DNA from: JABCPO02 sp963542845
GTDB lineage: Bacteria > Bacillota > Clostridia > TANB77 > CAG-508
DNA length: 60,530 bases
NCBI GenBank assembly: GCA_963542845.1
Contig: CAUTZA010000009.1
Coordinates: forward strand, 1 to 60,530
Direction of reading: 5' to 3'
Shown: positions 1 through 10,487 of the stretch, piece by piece
Layout: each line of letters begins with the position of its first letter
How positions within the stretch are numbered: the stretch's first letter is position 1
Notes under the pieces: model-generated
The model's input: the letters and a program-made list of their open reading frames with translations, nothing else
Database searches by the model: none
Told to the model about the DNA's origin: nothing
Made by a program: the position numbers and the translations under genes

Positions 1-61
1 ATATAGCCATTTAATAGAAAATAAAGCTTTATAGTATTTCCTGCTAGCTGTACCACTATTA

Positions 62-90
62 CCACTATGAGGATAACTCATAGTGGTTTT
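62..90. terminator. Hairpin at the end of the small-ORF cluster
   Basis: ACCACTATGA and TCATAGTGGT form a perfect 10-bp stem with a 7-base loop. A TTTTG run follows it on the plus strand, so it may end a plus-strand gene outside the window, the small-ORF transcript, or both. Confidence 0.45.
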
Positions 91-91
91 G

Positions 92-223
92 TTATGCTCT
101 ATTTACTAATTCTTTTGTTTCTTTTAAGAATTTATCTGTTTTTTCTATAACTTTCCAAGCTTCCTTTAATTCTTTGTCTGTCTCTTGTATAACTTTATTT
201 GTTCTCTCAATAATCTTATCCAT
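92..223 (-). CDS. Small coiled-coil peptide (43 aa)
   Basis: A short ORF with ATG at 223 behind a good ribosome binding site (GGAGG about 6 bases upstream). The peptide is rich in Lys, Glu, Thr and Ile with a heptad-like pattern and contains VIQETDKELKEAW and VIEKTDKFLKETKEL, so it is probably a single amphipathic helix or coiled coil. It lies 13 bases after a similar small ORF (237-377) that shares the VI-ETD-LL pattern, suggesting a duplicated pair. No known family is recognised. It is supported mainly by its ribosome binding site, its paralogous neighbour and a strong promoter upstream of the set. Confidence 0.55.
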   Translation of the reverse strand: MDKIIERTNKVIQETDKELKEAWKVIEKTDKFLKETKELVNRA

Positions 224-236
224 TTTTTCCTCCATT

Positions 237-377
237 TTATATATATTCTTGATTATTTACTCTTTCTAATAATCTCTCTGTTCTTTCTAATAATTCATCC
301 GTTTCTTTTATTACTTTTTCTGCTTCAATTATATCTAATTCTGTTTCTTTTATAACTTTTGCTACATTATTATTCAT
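237..377 (-). CDS. Small coiled-coil peptide (46 aa), paralogue of the next ORF
   Basis: ATG at 377 follows an AAGGAG ribosome binding site. The peptide contains VIKETELDIIEAEKVIKET and then ELLERTERLLERV, a strongly helical Glu/Lys/Leu pattern with no membrane segment and no cysteine. The repeated VIKET motif matches the neighbouring 43-residue peptide, so the two look like duplicates in one transcript. Function is unknown. Candidates include a small structural or regulatory helix, but nothing in the sequence decides this. Confidence 0.55.
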   Translation of the reverse strand: MNNNVAKVIKETELDIIEAEKVIKETDELLERTERLLERVNNQEYI

Positions 378-379
378 AA

Positions 380-585
380 TTATATTTTCTCCTTATACTT
401 TCTTTTTAAATTAACTATTTCTATATTTACATTTTTAGCACTTTTTTCTAAAGTTCTCATACGTTTATTTATTTTTTTTCTAATTTCTAATTTTTTTGTC
501 GTTGCATGTTTATATCTACAAAATTTTCTTTCATTTCTTCATATATAGCTTTATCTTTGTCTTCCATATATTCCTTTCTTTTCAT
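380..585 (-). pseudogene. Possible disrupted small ORF upstream of the coiled-coil pair
   Basis: An ATG at 585 with GGGGA about ten bases upstream opens a 32-residue Lys/Glu-rich ORF that stops at 487-489. A different frame is then open to a stop at 380-382 and encodes another Lys/Arg/Glu-rich helical stretch (ERKFCRYKHATTKK, then NKRMRTLEKSAKN). The two halves may be one gene with a frameshift, or two unrelated tiny ORFs. There is no CGG at the junction, so this is not one of the recoding sites seen elsewhere. Weakly supported. Confidence 0.3.
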
Positions 586-623
586 CTTAATATATTCCCC
601 AAAGATACTTTCCCCATATCACC

Positions 624-652
624 ATTATACTCATCTTATTCATCTATTTCAA
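624..652 (-). promoter_or_regulatory. Sigma-70/SigA-type promoter of the small coiled-coil ORFs
   Basis: On the minus strand there is TTGAAA (647-652), a 17-base spacer and TATAAT (624-629), close to consensus. It sits between the terminator downstream of tmk and the first small ORF, so the small ORFs form an independent transcript. Confidence 0.7.
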
Positions 653-655
653 CTT

Positions 656-682
656 AAAAAGACTCTCTATTCCTAGAGAGTT
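656..682 (-). terminator. Rho-independent terminator after tmk
   Basis: A 7-bp stem (ACTCTCT/AGAGAGT) is followed on the minus strand by a run of five U, about 50 bases after the tmk stop codon. Confidence 0.75.
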
Positions 683-730
683 TCTTATTAATTTCACTTA
701 TTATATATATTATTATTTTTTTTATATCTT

Positions 731-1411
731 TTATTCCCCTATAACACTGTTATATATCTCATCTGATATATCTTCTATTGTTCTCATGTTCTTATTTTCA
801 TCTAAACATTCAATCCTAATCCAATCATTCTTATGTGCAAGTTCTTCTGCCATATTATATGCATTTTTTAAGAATTCTATATCTTTTTCATGGATATCTT
901 TTTTTTCATTTCCATCTATCTTATTTTTTCTATTTGCTATAAGTTTTTGGCTTTCTTCTACTGGTAAATGAAGATATATTACTTTATCAGGTCTTGGTAT
1001 TTTGTATAGGTTATATTCAAAGTCTTCTTCCCATTTTAAGAATTTTTCTTTTTCTTCTTTATCTTTTATTTTAGCTCCTTGATATATCATATTAGATATT
1101 ACATATCTATCTATTATTATATAATAATCATCATTATAGTATTTTTCTATCTGTTCTTTAAATGTTATATATCTGTCTATTGCAAAAAATGTCGATATTA
1201 TATATGGATCTTGTGATTTTGCATCTTTTCCATATTCTCCATTTAAATATTTTTTTACAAATATTGATGAGTAATTTTCATAATTAGGAAATGTAAATCT
1301 TATTACTTTTTTTCCTTCTTTTTTAAGTCTTTCAACTAATGTTTTTGTTTGTGTTTCTTTTCCACATCCATCTGTACTTGATTCAACAATTATAATCTTA
1401 CCCATAATCAT
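731..1411 (-). CDS. tmk: Thymidylate kinase (dTMP kinase)
   Basis: A 226-residue protein of the usual TMK size; the kinase makes dTDP from dTMP with ATP. The N-terminal P-loop reads ESSTDGCGKETQ, a variant of the family's DGxGK(S/T/A)TQ with Glu after the catalytic Lys. The later segments IDRYVISNMIYQGAK (the DRY motif that binds dTMP) and KVIYLHLPVEES (family 'P..vi.Ld.p.e') fit TMK, and a lid-like IANRKNKIDGNEKK follows. It starts at the stop of the MscS gene; two in-frame ATGs (1411 and 1405) are possible, the second having better spacing from GGGG. No CGG+1 site. The unusual P-loop residue is the only oddity. Confidence 0.85.
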   Translation of the reverse strand: MIMGKIIIVESSTDGCGKETQTKTLVERLKKEGKKVIRFTFPNYENYSSIFVKKYLNGEYGKDAKSQDPYIISTFFAIDRYITFKEQIEKYYNDDYYIIIDRYVISNMIYQGAKIKDKEEKEKFLKWEEDFEYNLYKIPRPDKVIYLHLPVEESQKLIANRKNKIDGNEKKDIHEKDIEFLKNAYNMAEELAHKNDWIRIECLDENKNMRTIEDISDEIYNSVIGE

Positions 1412-2530
1412 CTATTCCCCTTTTATATATTTCTTCTCTTCATTTTTTCTTTCTCCCAGTAGTGCATTATCAAAATTTTTAATTCTTATATTATTTGTAT
1501 ATAGTTCTATTCCTTCTGCTTCTAGTACTTTCATTATTTCAAAATTTATTCTTTCTTTTACAACTAAAAATCTTGGTCTTTTAGCTTCATCAATATAGCA
1601 ATTTATCGTTATTTTCATACCTTCTTTTGCTATTTCTTCAAATTTTATTGCTATTGTTTCTGTTAAAACTTTTTCATTATTTTCAAGGAATAATCTTATC
1701 TTATCCATTACTCTTTTAACTTTTTCTATTTTTATACCATAAGATATGTATATAGGTAGGTTGAATCTTCTATTATCTATTTCACTTATATTTGTTACAC
1801 ATTCTGTTGTTATTTTCAAGTTCGGTACGTTTATAACAGAGTTATCGTCTGTCCTTATTTTTATAGTCCTTAGTGTTATATTCTCTACAACACCACTGTA
1901 TGAATCACCTTCTATAATATCCCCTATTTTAAAAGGTTTTTCTGTCATTATTGTAGCTCCAGAGATTATACTTTTTAAGAAATCCTGAAGCGATAAGCTT
2001 ATAAACGCGGTACTTATTCCAAGTCCTGCTACAACACCATTTAGATTATATCCAAATTCTGCAAGTACAATTACACCGCCTATGAAATATGTAATTGCAA
2101 CAAATGTACTATAGATAAAATTAATAATTGGTGTACTTCTATCTGATGTTCCATCACCTCTCTGACTCATTACCTTTGAAACTATACCTTCTGGCTTAAC
2201 AAGTACTGCTACTAGTCTTGTTATTGTTATAATTGTTATAACTCTAAAAAATTTAGTGAATTTATCTATAAAATTTACATCTTTAAACCATATTAAAAAT
2301 AATAAGTATATTCCAAGTATTATTATATAATTTTGTATAAATCTTATATTTCTTTTTGTTGATTCTGTTTCTTGTACATTAAACGCTTTTAAAACCATAC
2401 TTGTAATTGTGTTTATAATCTTTTTTCTAAAAAGCACGGAAAATAGAATTACTAGTGTTAGTAATTCATTACTAAAAATACCCTTAATTTTCTCATATTG
2501 AACTGTTAATCCATAAATAAAATCTAGCAT
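1412..2530 (-). CDS. MscS-family small-conductance mechanosensitive channel
   Basis: A 372-residue membrane protein with about four hydrophobic segments in the first 180 residues, then the MscS beta domain. The pore-lining helix and following strand are recognisable: GVVAGLGISTAFISLSLQD, then SGATIMTEKPFKIGDII, then the beta domain with VVENITLRTIKIRTDDNSVI. Such channels open on membrane stretch and protect from hypo-osmotic shock. It is co-transcribed with tmk, whose start codon abuts its stop. No recoding site is present. Confidence 0.9.
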   Translation of the reverse strand: MLDFIYGLTVQYEKIKGIFSNELLTLVILFSVLFRKKIINTITSMVLKAFNVQETESTKRNIRFIQNYIIILGIYLLFLIWFKDVNFIDKFTKFFRVITIITITRLVAVLVKPEGIVSKVMSQRGDGTSDRSTPIINFIYSTFVAITYFIGGVIVLAEFGYNLNGVVAGLGISTAFISLSLQDFLKSIISGATIMTEKPFKIGDIIEGDSYSGVVENITLRTIKIRTDDNSVINVPNLKITTECVTNISEIDNRRFNLPIYISYGIKIEKVKRVMDKIRLFLENNEKVLTETIAIKFEEIAKEGMKITINCYIDEAKRPRFLVVKERINFEIMKVLEAEGIELYTNNIRIKNFDNALLGERKNEEKKYIKGE

Positions 2531-2647
2531 TCCATTTTCCTTTCTTCTATTATTATATCCTTATATTTTCAAATTATATATATTTATATATTTTTTGTAT
2601 TAATATTATTATATTTCTAAATTTAAAATTAAAATTCTACGCTAATA

Positions 2648-4926
2648 TTAATGTCCTTCTGCAAGTTCTTTCTTTATCGTAACCTTAACTACATTTCCTG
2701 TATCTACAGTTTGCCCTGGTGTTGGATCTTGGATCATTACAACCCCTTCTGTTCCATCAATACTTGTATTAAGTCCCTTAGAATTTAATATACTTAGAAC
2801 TTCACTCTTACTTTTCTTCTTAAGATCTGGAACTTCAACTGGTTTAATACTTTCTGAATCATCTGTATTTAAGTATATCTTACCGTGACCTATCTATAAT
2901 AGTTCCTGCTCTTGGTAATTGTTTTGTTATCTTACTTTCTAAATTATTTGAATTTAGAACAACATTAATTCCTTCTGCTTTAACTATTTCGTTTACTTCT
3001 GCTACTGTTTTTCCTACAAAATCTTTTGTTTTAATTTCATTAGCATTTGCTTCTGTTTTTTCTGCATTTGTTACTAATTTTGTATTTGTAAATATGTCTT
3101 TTAATATTTGTGATACTACAGGTGCTGCTACCTGTCCACCTTGTCTTAATTTCCCTTTTGGCGCTCTTACTATAACAAGTACTGCATATTCTGGATCTGT
3201 TGTTGGAGCAACTCCCATAAATGATGCGATATATTCTGCTGTTTTATCACTATAGTCTGGTTCTGATGTACCACTCTTACCACCGACACTAAATCCTGCA
3301 ACTTCGGCATTTCTACCTGTACCTGTTGCAACAACACTTCTTAACATATCTCTTAATTCTTTCGAAGTTTCTGTAGATACTATTTGTCTTACCTTTTCAC
3401 TACCTATATTTTTTTGACTTCCTGTATTTGTATCTTCTTCTTTTAAAACCACTTGTGGTTTCATTAATTTCCCTTCATTTACAAGTCCTGACACTGTTGT
3501 TATAAGTTGGATTGGTGTTATCTTAAATCTTTGTCCAAATGAAAGGGTTGCAAGTTCAACTGGTCCTACTTTTGTTCTATCATATAATATTGGTGTAGAC
3601 TCTCCGTAGAAGGTCTATTCCTGTTTTACCTGTAAGCCCAAATCCACTCATATACTTATAAAACATTTCTGTTCCTATTCTTTGCCCTAATTGTATGAAT
3701 GCAGGGTTACAAGAATTTTCAAGTGCTTGTCTTAATGTTTGTGATCCATGTGGGTTATAGCTTCTCCAGCATTTAATATCCCAATCATATACCTTTTGAA
3801 CTCCAGTACATATGAAGTCACCTGCTCTATCTGTTGTTGTTTTTGCCTCTTCAAGTCCTATTGCTGTTGTAATTATTTTAAATGTAGATCCTGGTTCATA
3901 TGCTTCGGCCACTGCTTTGTTTTTCCATGCATCATATCTTAAATTCGTTTGTGTTTTTGCATCTAACTTATCCCATGTTGCATTATCCATTCCTATCGGT
4001 GCAAATGGTGTATTTAAATTATATGTAGGATAGTTTGCCATTGCTAAAACTTCTCCTGTTTTTGTGCTCATTACAACTGCAATACCATCTCTTGCTTCTG
4101 TATCTTTAATTGCTTGTTTTAAGTATTTTTCTACACTTGATTGTAATTTAATGTCTAATGTTAAATATATATTTTTTCCATCTTCTGCTTGAATAAGCTG
4201 TTCTGGTGATTCTTTTGTAAAGTTCCTATTAACATCTGATTGTGATACAATTCTTCCTTCTTTACCTTTTAAAACTGAATCCAACTTTTTTTCAATTCCT
4301 TCAAGCCCTACATTATCTGTTCCTAAGAATCCGATAACATTTGATGCAACGTCATTATATGGGTAGAATCTTTTTGTATCTTTATCTATATTTATTCCTT
4401 GTACAATATTATTATCATCTAAATATTTTTTTAATTGTTCTATTTTTTCTTTTTCCTGTTTTTTAGCAATTGTTATAACTGATTTTTCTGAATTTAGGTC
4501 GTTTAAAAGTTCCTGCTTATTTACATCAAATATTTTAGATGCTGTTTCTGCTAAGTCTTCCTTATTTATCCCCTCTCCCTTTTTATTCTTCAACAATTTA
4601 GGGTTTGCAGTCACTGTATCTACTTCTATACTTTGTGCTAAAACTTCTCCATTCCTATCTAATATATTTCCTCTCTTTGCAAGTATACTTTTTTTAGTAA
4701 TCTGCTGATTTACTGCTATTTCTTTTAACTTACCAGCATTTAATATTTGTGTATTTGCAAAACTTAAAAGTATTACTATGAATAGGAATACAAAACCTAT
4801 TAAAAGCCATCCTGTTCTTACCGGCCTATACTTATCTTTTTTAATCCTAACATTATCACTTTTTTTATACATCTTTTTAATAATCTCATCATGATTATTT
4901 CTTACATTCTTTCTCTTTTTATCCAT
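2648..4926 (-). CDS. Class B penicillin-binding protein with PASTA domains (Pbp2/FtsI/SpoVD type), two CGG+1 sites
   Basis: After skipping two bases this is a 758-residue peptidoglycan transpeptidase. An N-terminal basic tail and one membrane anchor (GWLLIGFVFLFIVILLSF) are followed by the dimerisation domain and the transpeptidase, with SxxK in EPGSTFKIIT, SxN in NSCNPAF and KSGT in VGGKSGTSE. Two C-terminal PASTA repeats follow. CGG+1 sites: 3604-3606 (CTA C GGA, inside the transpeptidase just before GESTPILYDRT) and 2883-2885 (TCA C GGT, at the junction of the PASTA repeats). Without the shifts the protein would end inside the catalytic domain. ATG at 4926 is preferred to GTG at 4932 because of the GGTGG ribosome binding site. 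Likely role: septal or sporulation cell wall synthesis. Confidence 0.9.
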
Positions 4927-5020
4927 ATCCACCTTTTTTACATAACTTTTACATTATTATATATTTTAGAATATGTTTTTTCAATTAATTGAATATTCAT
5001 TTCAAAGTAAAAAAGATACG

Positions 5021-5066
5021 AAAAAAATGAAAATAAACAAGTAAAATAATTATTTACTTGTTTATT
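5021..5066 (-). terminator. Terminator downstream of the 551-residue protein gene
   Basis: Long inverted repeat AATAAACAAGTAAA / TTTACTTGTTTATT followed on the minus strand by a U-rich run. Confidence 0.75.
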
Positions 5067-5075
5067 AACTTTTAT

Positions 5076-5125
5076 ATATTATTTTGTATTATTTTATATT
5101 ATATTATATTAGATTAGATTAGATT
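5076..5125. repeat. AT-rich microsatellite
   Basis: Imperfect short tandem units (TATTATTT, then ATTATAT, then three copies of AGATT) between a terminator and the next gene. Probably replication slippage; no function seen. Confidence 0.6.
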
Positions 5126-5185
5126 CCATTTATTTTTTATACTCTATTTTAATATTTATTTTATTATATTTTCTGTTTTATTTTA

Positions 5186-6841
5186 CTATTTGCCTTTTCC
5201 TTTAAAAAGCTTTATTTTCTTCTTAGTTGGAATAGATATAAGTTTTGGATCTACATCAAAAAGCTCTATTTCTTTTATAAGGACATTACCATCATATATA
5301 CAAAGAAGTGTTGTTTTTCCTGTATATATAGATATTTTTACATCTTCTAAAAATAATATTTCTGTTTTTAGCGCTGGCGATACAGCTGCATAATTTGTAT
5401 TTTTTTCTTCGCTTACTTTTTCTAAGACTTCGAATTTCATTGCCTTATCTACTATAAGATGAAGTATTTTATCCATTTTTTGATAAAGATCTGATATTTG
5501 ATATATATGTTTATCTTTAGATACATTTTGATATCTTATATATCTTTGTCTATATATTTCATCTATCACTTCTTCATTTGTATATAATACTTCTATTCTA
5601 TCTTCTAACATATCATATACTATTTTTTGAAATTCTAAAACTAAATTTTCTAATAATTCTTCTTCTTTTTTAGGATTTCCTTTTACTTTTTCATAATTTA
5701 ATATATGTCTTATCTTATCTTCTAAAAGTTTTTTATGTTGTACATAGTTTTCTGGATTACCAATTTTAGAAAGTTCTAAATTCTTATTATATGTTTTCTT
5801 TCTTTTTTCAAATATTTCTATTGAAAAACGTTCAATATCTTCTGTTTCTAATTTTTCTATTTTCCCTATATTTTCTTCTTCATTAGATTCTAATGCATCA
5901 AGCATTTTATCTAAATTTAATGATGTTTTTGAAGGTTTTCCTTCCTTTTCTTCGATATTTTTTAAATATTCTTCATATTCTCTTTCTAATACTTTATGGC
6001 TATTTAATATTTTATCATATTTTGCTAAAAGCTTATTATTTTTCTTTTTTTCCTCATTTATAGTTTGAGTAAATTTTCTAATATCTTTCATTGCCATATA
6101 CATGTCAATTATTTTCTTATTAGCTTCTAACTCTAAGTTTCTTTCTTCTTCAGACCCCATAACAAATGTTATCTCTTTTATAATGTCTATAAGTTTTTCA
6201 ACATTTTTATTCTTGTACTTTTTAAGTAGGTATTTTTTCATAAAATATATACATTGCTTTGTTTTCTTTAGTTCTATTATTTTGTCTATTCCAAGTATTA
6301 ATAATAGGTTTTTGTATATTATATCATGATATATATTAATATTTTTAATACTATTTCTATTCCAGTTCCACCCCGAAAAGTCTCTAAGTATTTCAATATC
6401 TGAGTATATTCCACCATATTTTAGTATTGTAGTAAATGTGTCAGAACACGCAATTTCGTTTCCACCATATTCTTCATGTATTATTGTTTGTAGTGAATAT
6501 AGCAATGATAGATTATTTTGATATATTGTTATATCATAATAACCATTATCATTTTTTTCTATCATTGTTTTTGTGACACATTTTAATACATCTTTTTCTT
6601 GCATATACATCACTTCTATATTTTCTACCATTTTTAATGCTCGTATAATTTGATTTATATACTCTCTTTTTTCCAATACATCTACTTTTACACGTTTGTA
6701 ATTTGGATATGTTTCTTCTATTTTAAATAATGTATCCATTACTAAACTTTTAATCTCATTAGTAATTTTCTTTTTTTCTAAAACTTTTTCTACTTCATAT
6801 ATATAATCATCTTTCATTATATTTTTAAATATTCCTAACAT
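5186..6841 (-). CDS. Unknown 551-residue cytoplasmic protein
   Basis: I do not recognise a family. The protein has no signal peptide or membrane segment, is rich in Lys, Glu, Ile and Asn, and has a long charged, probably coiled-coil middle (roughly residues 230-330). Around residue 130 there is the sequence LQTIIHEEYGGNEIACSD, which holds an HEE but not a complete zinc-peptidase motif. The C-terminal 80 residues are predicted beta-rich. ATG at 6841 follows GGCAGG. It sits alone between ftsK and the PBP gene with its own terminator. No CGG+1 site. Confidence 0.7.
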   Translation of the reverse strand: MLGIFKNIMKDDYIYEVEKVLEKKKITNEIKSLVMDTLFKIEETYPNYKRVKVDVLEKREYINQIIRALKMVENIEVMYMQEKDVLKCVTKTMIEKNDNGYYDITIYQNNLSLLYSLQTIIHEEYGGNEIACSDTFTTILKYGGIYSDIEILRDFSGWNWNRNSIKNINIYHDIIYKNLLLILGIDKIIELKKTKQCIYFMKKYLLKKYKNKNVEKLIDIIKEITFVMGSEEERNLELEANKKIIDMYMAMKDIRKFTQTINEEKKKNNKLLAKYDKILNSHKVLEREYEEYLKNIEEKEGKPSKTSLNLDKMLDALESNEEENIGKIEKLETEDIERFSIEIFEKRKKTYNKNLELSKIGNPENYVQHKKLLEDKIRHILNYEKVKGNPKKEEELLENLVLEFQKIVYDMLEDRIEVLYTNEEVIDEIYRQRYIRYQNVSKDKHIYQISDLYQKMDKILHLIVDKAMKFEVLEKVSEEKNTNYAAVSPALKTEILFLEDVKISIYTGKTTLLCIYDGNVLIKEIELFDVDPKLISIPTKKKIKLFKGKGK

Positions 6842-6900
6842 ATCTAACTACCTGCCTTATCTTTAGTATTTTGTATTTCTACTTTGTATTTTTATGTATA

Positions 6901-9900
6901 TTATTCTGTTATACTATCAAATATTTCTTCAATTCTATTCCATTCTTCCTTAGTTATTGTAACTATTGCAGAATAGTAATCTTTCATTGATATTACGTTT
7001 AATGATGAAAGCGTATCCATTATCTTTTTGCTTCTTTCCTCAGAAATACTATATTTTCTCATAATATATCCTAAAGATATTTCATCATCTAAAATCATAT
7101 CTTCTATTGTATCCATAAAGTATGGTTCATCTATTGTGTAATCCATAATTTCTTCTACAAATTTTTCTGTTATATTTAAGCTTCCCTTGTTTATAACAAA
7201 GCTTTTCTTTTCTTCTTCTTTTTGTTGTTCTAGTTTTTCTCTTTCTTTAATAGAACTACTTACAGTTCCGTCAGTATTCATATATCTATCTTCTCTCATT
7301 TTTTCATTTAATGATACTGCATCACTTTCTCTATCTCCAGCTACAGTTGTAACTGCTCCAGCGTTTATTTTTCTTTCGTTTGTATCATTGTTTTCTATTA
7401 CATTTCCGGCTTTCTGTAACATGATTTGCTTCGCCACTTACAAACTTATCTTTTATTTGTTCCCATGTATATGGTGTAACTAAAACTTCTCTTGCCTTAT
7501 TACCCACTGCTGCAGATACAATCCCCATTTTTTCCATTTGGTCAACTATTCTACCTGCTCTTGAATCACCAATCTTAAACTTTCTTCTAAGATAGCTTAT
7601 AGATGCGGTCTTATCATTTATACATTTTTCTATAGCTTCTATTAATATTGGATCTCTTTCATCTTCGTCTTCAGTGTATCCACCTTTTTTGTCTTCATTG
7701 TGGTTTAATGAACTTTCAATTTCTCTTTCTATCATTTCTGATGTTTCTGAAACATCTTTTCTCTTAATATAGTCTACTATTTTTGCAATTTCTTCATCTG
7801 ATATAAACGCTCCTTGTACTCTCATAGGTTTTGTTGAACCTATTGGTGCATAAAGCATATCACCTTTTCCTAAAAGTTTTTCTGCACCAACACTATCTAA
7901 TATTGTTCTTGAGTCAATACCTGATGAAACTGCAAATGCAATTCTAGATGGTATATTTGCTTTTATAAGTCCGGTGATGACATCAACTGATGGTCTTTGT
8001 GTTGCAATAACAAGGTGCATACCTGCTGCTCTACCCATTTGTGCTAATCTACAAATTGAATCTTCAACTTCTTTTGCTGCTACCATCATAAGGTCTGCCA
8101 GCTCGTCTATAAGGATAACAATCTTAGGCATTCTTTTTTCTTTTTCCTGCTTCTTATTATATCCTTCTATATCTCTTACTCTTTCCTTTGCAAACTTATT
8201 ATATCTTTTTATCATTTCTGCAACTGCCCATTTAAGTGCTGCTGCTGCTTTCATTGGTTCTGTTATAACTGGTATAAGAAGATGTGGGATTTGATTATAT
8301 ATTGAAAGCTCTACTACTTTTGGATCTACCATTAAGAATTTAACTTCATTTGGATCTGACTTATATAATATACTTGTAATTATTGAGTTTACACAAACAG
8401 ATTTTCCGAGAGCCTGTACTTCCTGCTACTAGTAAGTGTGGCATCTTGTATATATCTGCAACTACACCATTTCCTCCAATACCTTTTCCGAAGTGCAAAA
8501 GATATCTTTGATGTTGATTCTGCAAACTCTCTTGATTCTATAACTTCTCTTAAAGGTACTGCTTCTCGTTTTTCATTTGGTACTTCTATACCAACTGCTT
8601 GTTTTCCTGGTATTGGTGCTTCTATTCTTATAGTTTCAGCTGCTAGATTAAGTGCTATATCATCTGCTAAATTAGCAATCTTACTTACTTTAACACCCTG
8701 TGCTGGTTTTAATTCATATCTTGCAATTGCAGGTCCTACAGAAACATCTACTACCTTTGCAGATACTCCAAATGAATATAATGTCTTTTGAAGTGCATTT
8801 GCAGTATCTTCTATCATTTGTTTTGATGCTTTTGAAGAAGTTTTCTTACCTTCATTTAGTAAATCTATTGGTGGATACTTGTATTCATAATCTTCATATA
8901 TAATATCATCTGCATCAAGTTCCATTACTTCTTCTGTTTTAGGTTGTGTTTCTTTTTCTTTTTCCCTAAATACCGCATTTCCTATTCTTTCTACATTTTC
9001 ATCTTCATATTTTTCTTCGGCTTCTTTATACTCATATCTTTCTGGTGCTTCTGGTTCTTTTTTTACATTTCTTGTTTCTTCTTGTAACTCTAATTCGCTT
9101 TCTCTTCCTCTTATATGTTTTCTATCAGAATTCCCTTTTTCTTCTGATCCACCAGAAAAATCAATAACATTAAGCCCATCATTTGAATAGCGTATATCAC
9201 CTTTTTTTATATCATTTTTAGGTGCAAATAATCCCCAAAATCCTGTTCCTTTTTTATTATATAATCTTTCTTCTCTTATCTCACCATTTTCTGAATATTT
9301 AAGCTGTGATGTTTTTTGTACATACTTAGGTGGTTCTGTGATTTTTTCTACTTCTTTTTCTCTTTGTTCTCTTAAAAGTCTCATTTCTGTTTGATGTTTC
9401 TCTTTTTCAAGCTTGTATTCGCTTATAAGTTTGCTTAAAACATCAACAATACTAACTTTTAATATTATTATACTCATACAAAGTATAAGTACTAATATAA
9501 TAATTGTTGCTCCTACTACTCCTAATAGTGATACTAGTGATGCAGAAACTGCAGTTCCTATCATTCCTCCACCTTTGTCACTTGCACCGAAGCCTGTAAC
9601 CAATATCTAATATATTATCGAATTTTCCACTTGTTGGTATATCGCCTTTTCCAATATGGTACATTGAAAATAGTGATGCTATTAATATGATAATTATAGA
9701 ATATTTTAAAATACTATTAAAATGTTTTTTCTTATCCTCTTTAAATATTGATACACACAGCAAAAAAGAGCCCACTGGTATTATATACTTTATTGGACCA
9801 AATATACCTGATATAACTGGATCTAATATTCTATGTAAGTCTCCACCTTTTCCATAAATTACAATAGAAATAATTACTGTAAATACAATTAGTGTCATAA

Positions 9901-9991
9901 GTGTTAAATCTACTTTACTTACACTTTTCTTAGCATTAGATGCAGAGCTTTGTTTTGATGCTGATGCCTTTTTTGCCCTTTTCCTTGCCAT
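6901..9991 (-). CDS. ftsK: FtsK/SpoIIIE DNA translocase with four CGG+1 sites
   Basis: Read with four +1 skips, this is one 1028-residue translocase. A short 4-TM N-terminal domain is followed by an acidic linker (about residues 200-380), the alpha/beta RecA motor and the winged-helix gamma domain (SRAGRIVDQMEKMGI). An unusual C-terminal extension of about 170 residues follows the gamma domain. Sites: 9587-9589 (CTT C GGT, after the TM domain), 8488-8490 (CTT C GGA, restoring ISFALGKGIGG), 8406-8408 (TCT C GGA, exactly in Walker A, restoring GSTGSGKSVCVN) and 7406-7408 (AGC C GGA, in the extension). Without recoding no ATPase domain could be made. Walker B is KIVILIDELADLMM. Role: chromosome segregation at the septum. 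Confidence 0.93.
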
Positions 9992-9999
9992 CTTTTCTC

Positions 10000-10482
10000 C
10001 TATCTTTTTAATCCTCTTCTGTCATCTTTTAATTTTTCTAAGATATTTCCTAGCATTTCTTCTTGCATTTGTACCTTGCTTAATATATCTAAAACTGATT
10101 TTTCTGCTTCTGATAACTTACTATCTGCATATTCTTTAGTTCCTTCGCTTATTTCTCTTGCTTGCATTTTTGCATCATCAATAATCTGAAAACTTTTTTC
10201 TTCTGCTTGTCTTGTTATTTCATGTTCATCTACCATTTGAATTATTCTTTTTTCTGCTTCTTTAACTACATCTTCTGCTTCTTTTTTAGCTTCTTGAAGT
10301 ATTCTAGTACGTTCTTCTGTAATCCATCTTGCTTGTTTAATATCTTCTGGTATTTTTAATTTTATTTCTTCTACTATATCTAGTAGTTCATCTTGATTAA
10401 TCATTGCTTTTTTCAATAGAGGAACTTCTTTTGCTTCCCTTATTATGTCCTCTAATGTTTCTAAAAGTCCTAAAACCTCCAT
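10000..10482 (-). CDS. Coiled-coil protein of the DivIVA-like/'ATPase' type found beside rsmD
   Basis: A 160-residue soluble protein that is almost entirely charged helix (EEAKKEAEDVVKEAEKRIIQ, QMQEEMLGNILEKL), as in small DivIVA- or V-ATPase-subunit-like proteins often encoded next to rsmD in clostridia. It contains no nucleotide-binding motif. ATG at 10482 is chosen over GTG at 10491; both sit at the rsmD stop, so the two genes are translationally coupled. It lies directly upstream of ftsK (8 bases). Exact role unknown. Confidence 0.75.
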   Translation of the reverse strand: MEVLGLLETLEDIIREAKEVPLLKKAMINQDELLDIVEEIKLKIPEDIKQARWITEERTRILQEAKKEAEDVVKEAEKRIIQMVDEHEITRQAEEKSFQIIDDAKMQAREISEGTKEYADSKLSEAEKSVLDILSKVQMQEEMLGNILEKLKDDRRGLKR

Positions 10483-10487
10483 TTTTC

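Noticed and set aside
3748..4033. Plus-strand open frames opposite the PBP and many other minus-strand genes
   Set aside because: They have no ribosome binding site, show hydrophobic Ser/Phe/Leu-rich composition typical of antisense of Lys/Glu-rich genes, and overlap conserved genes.
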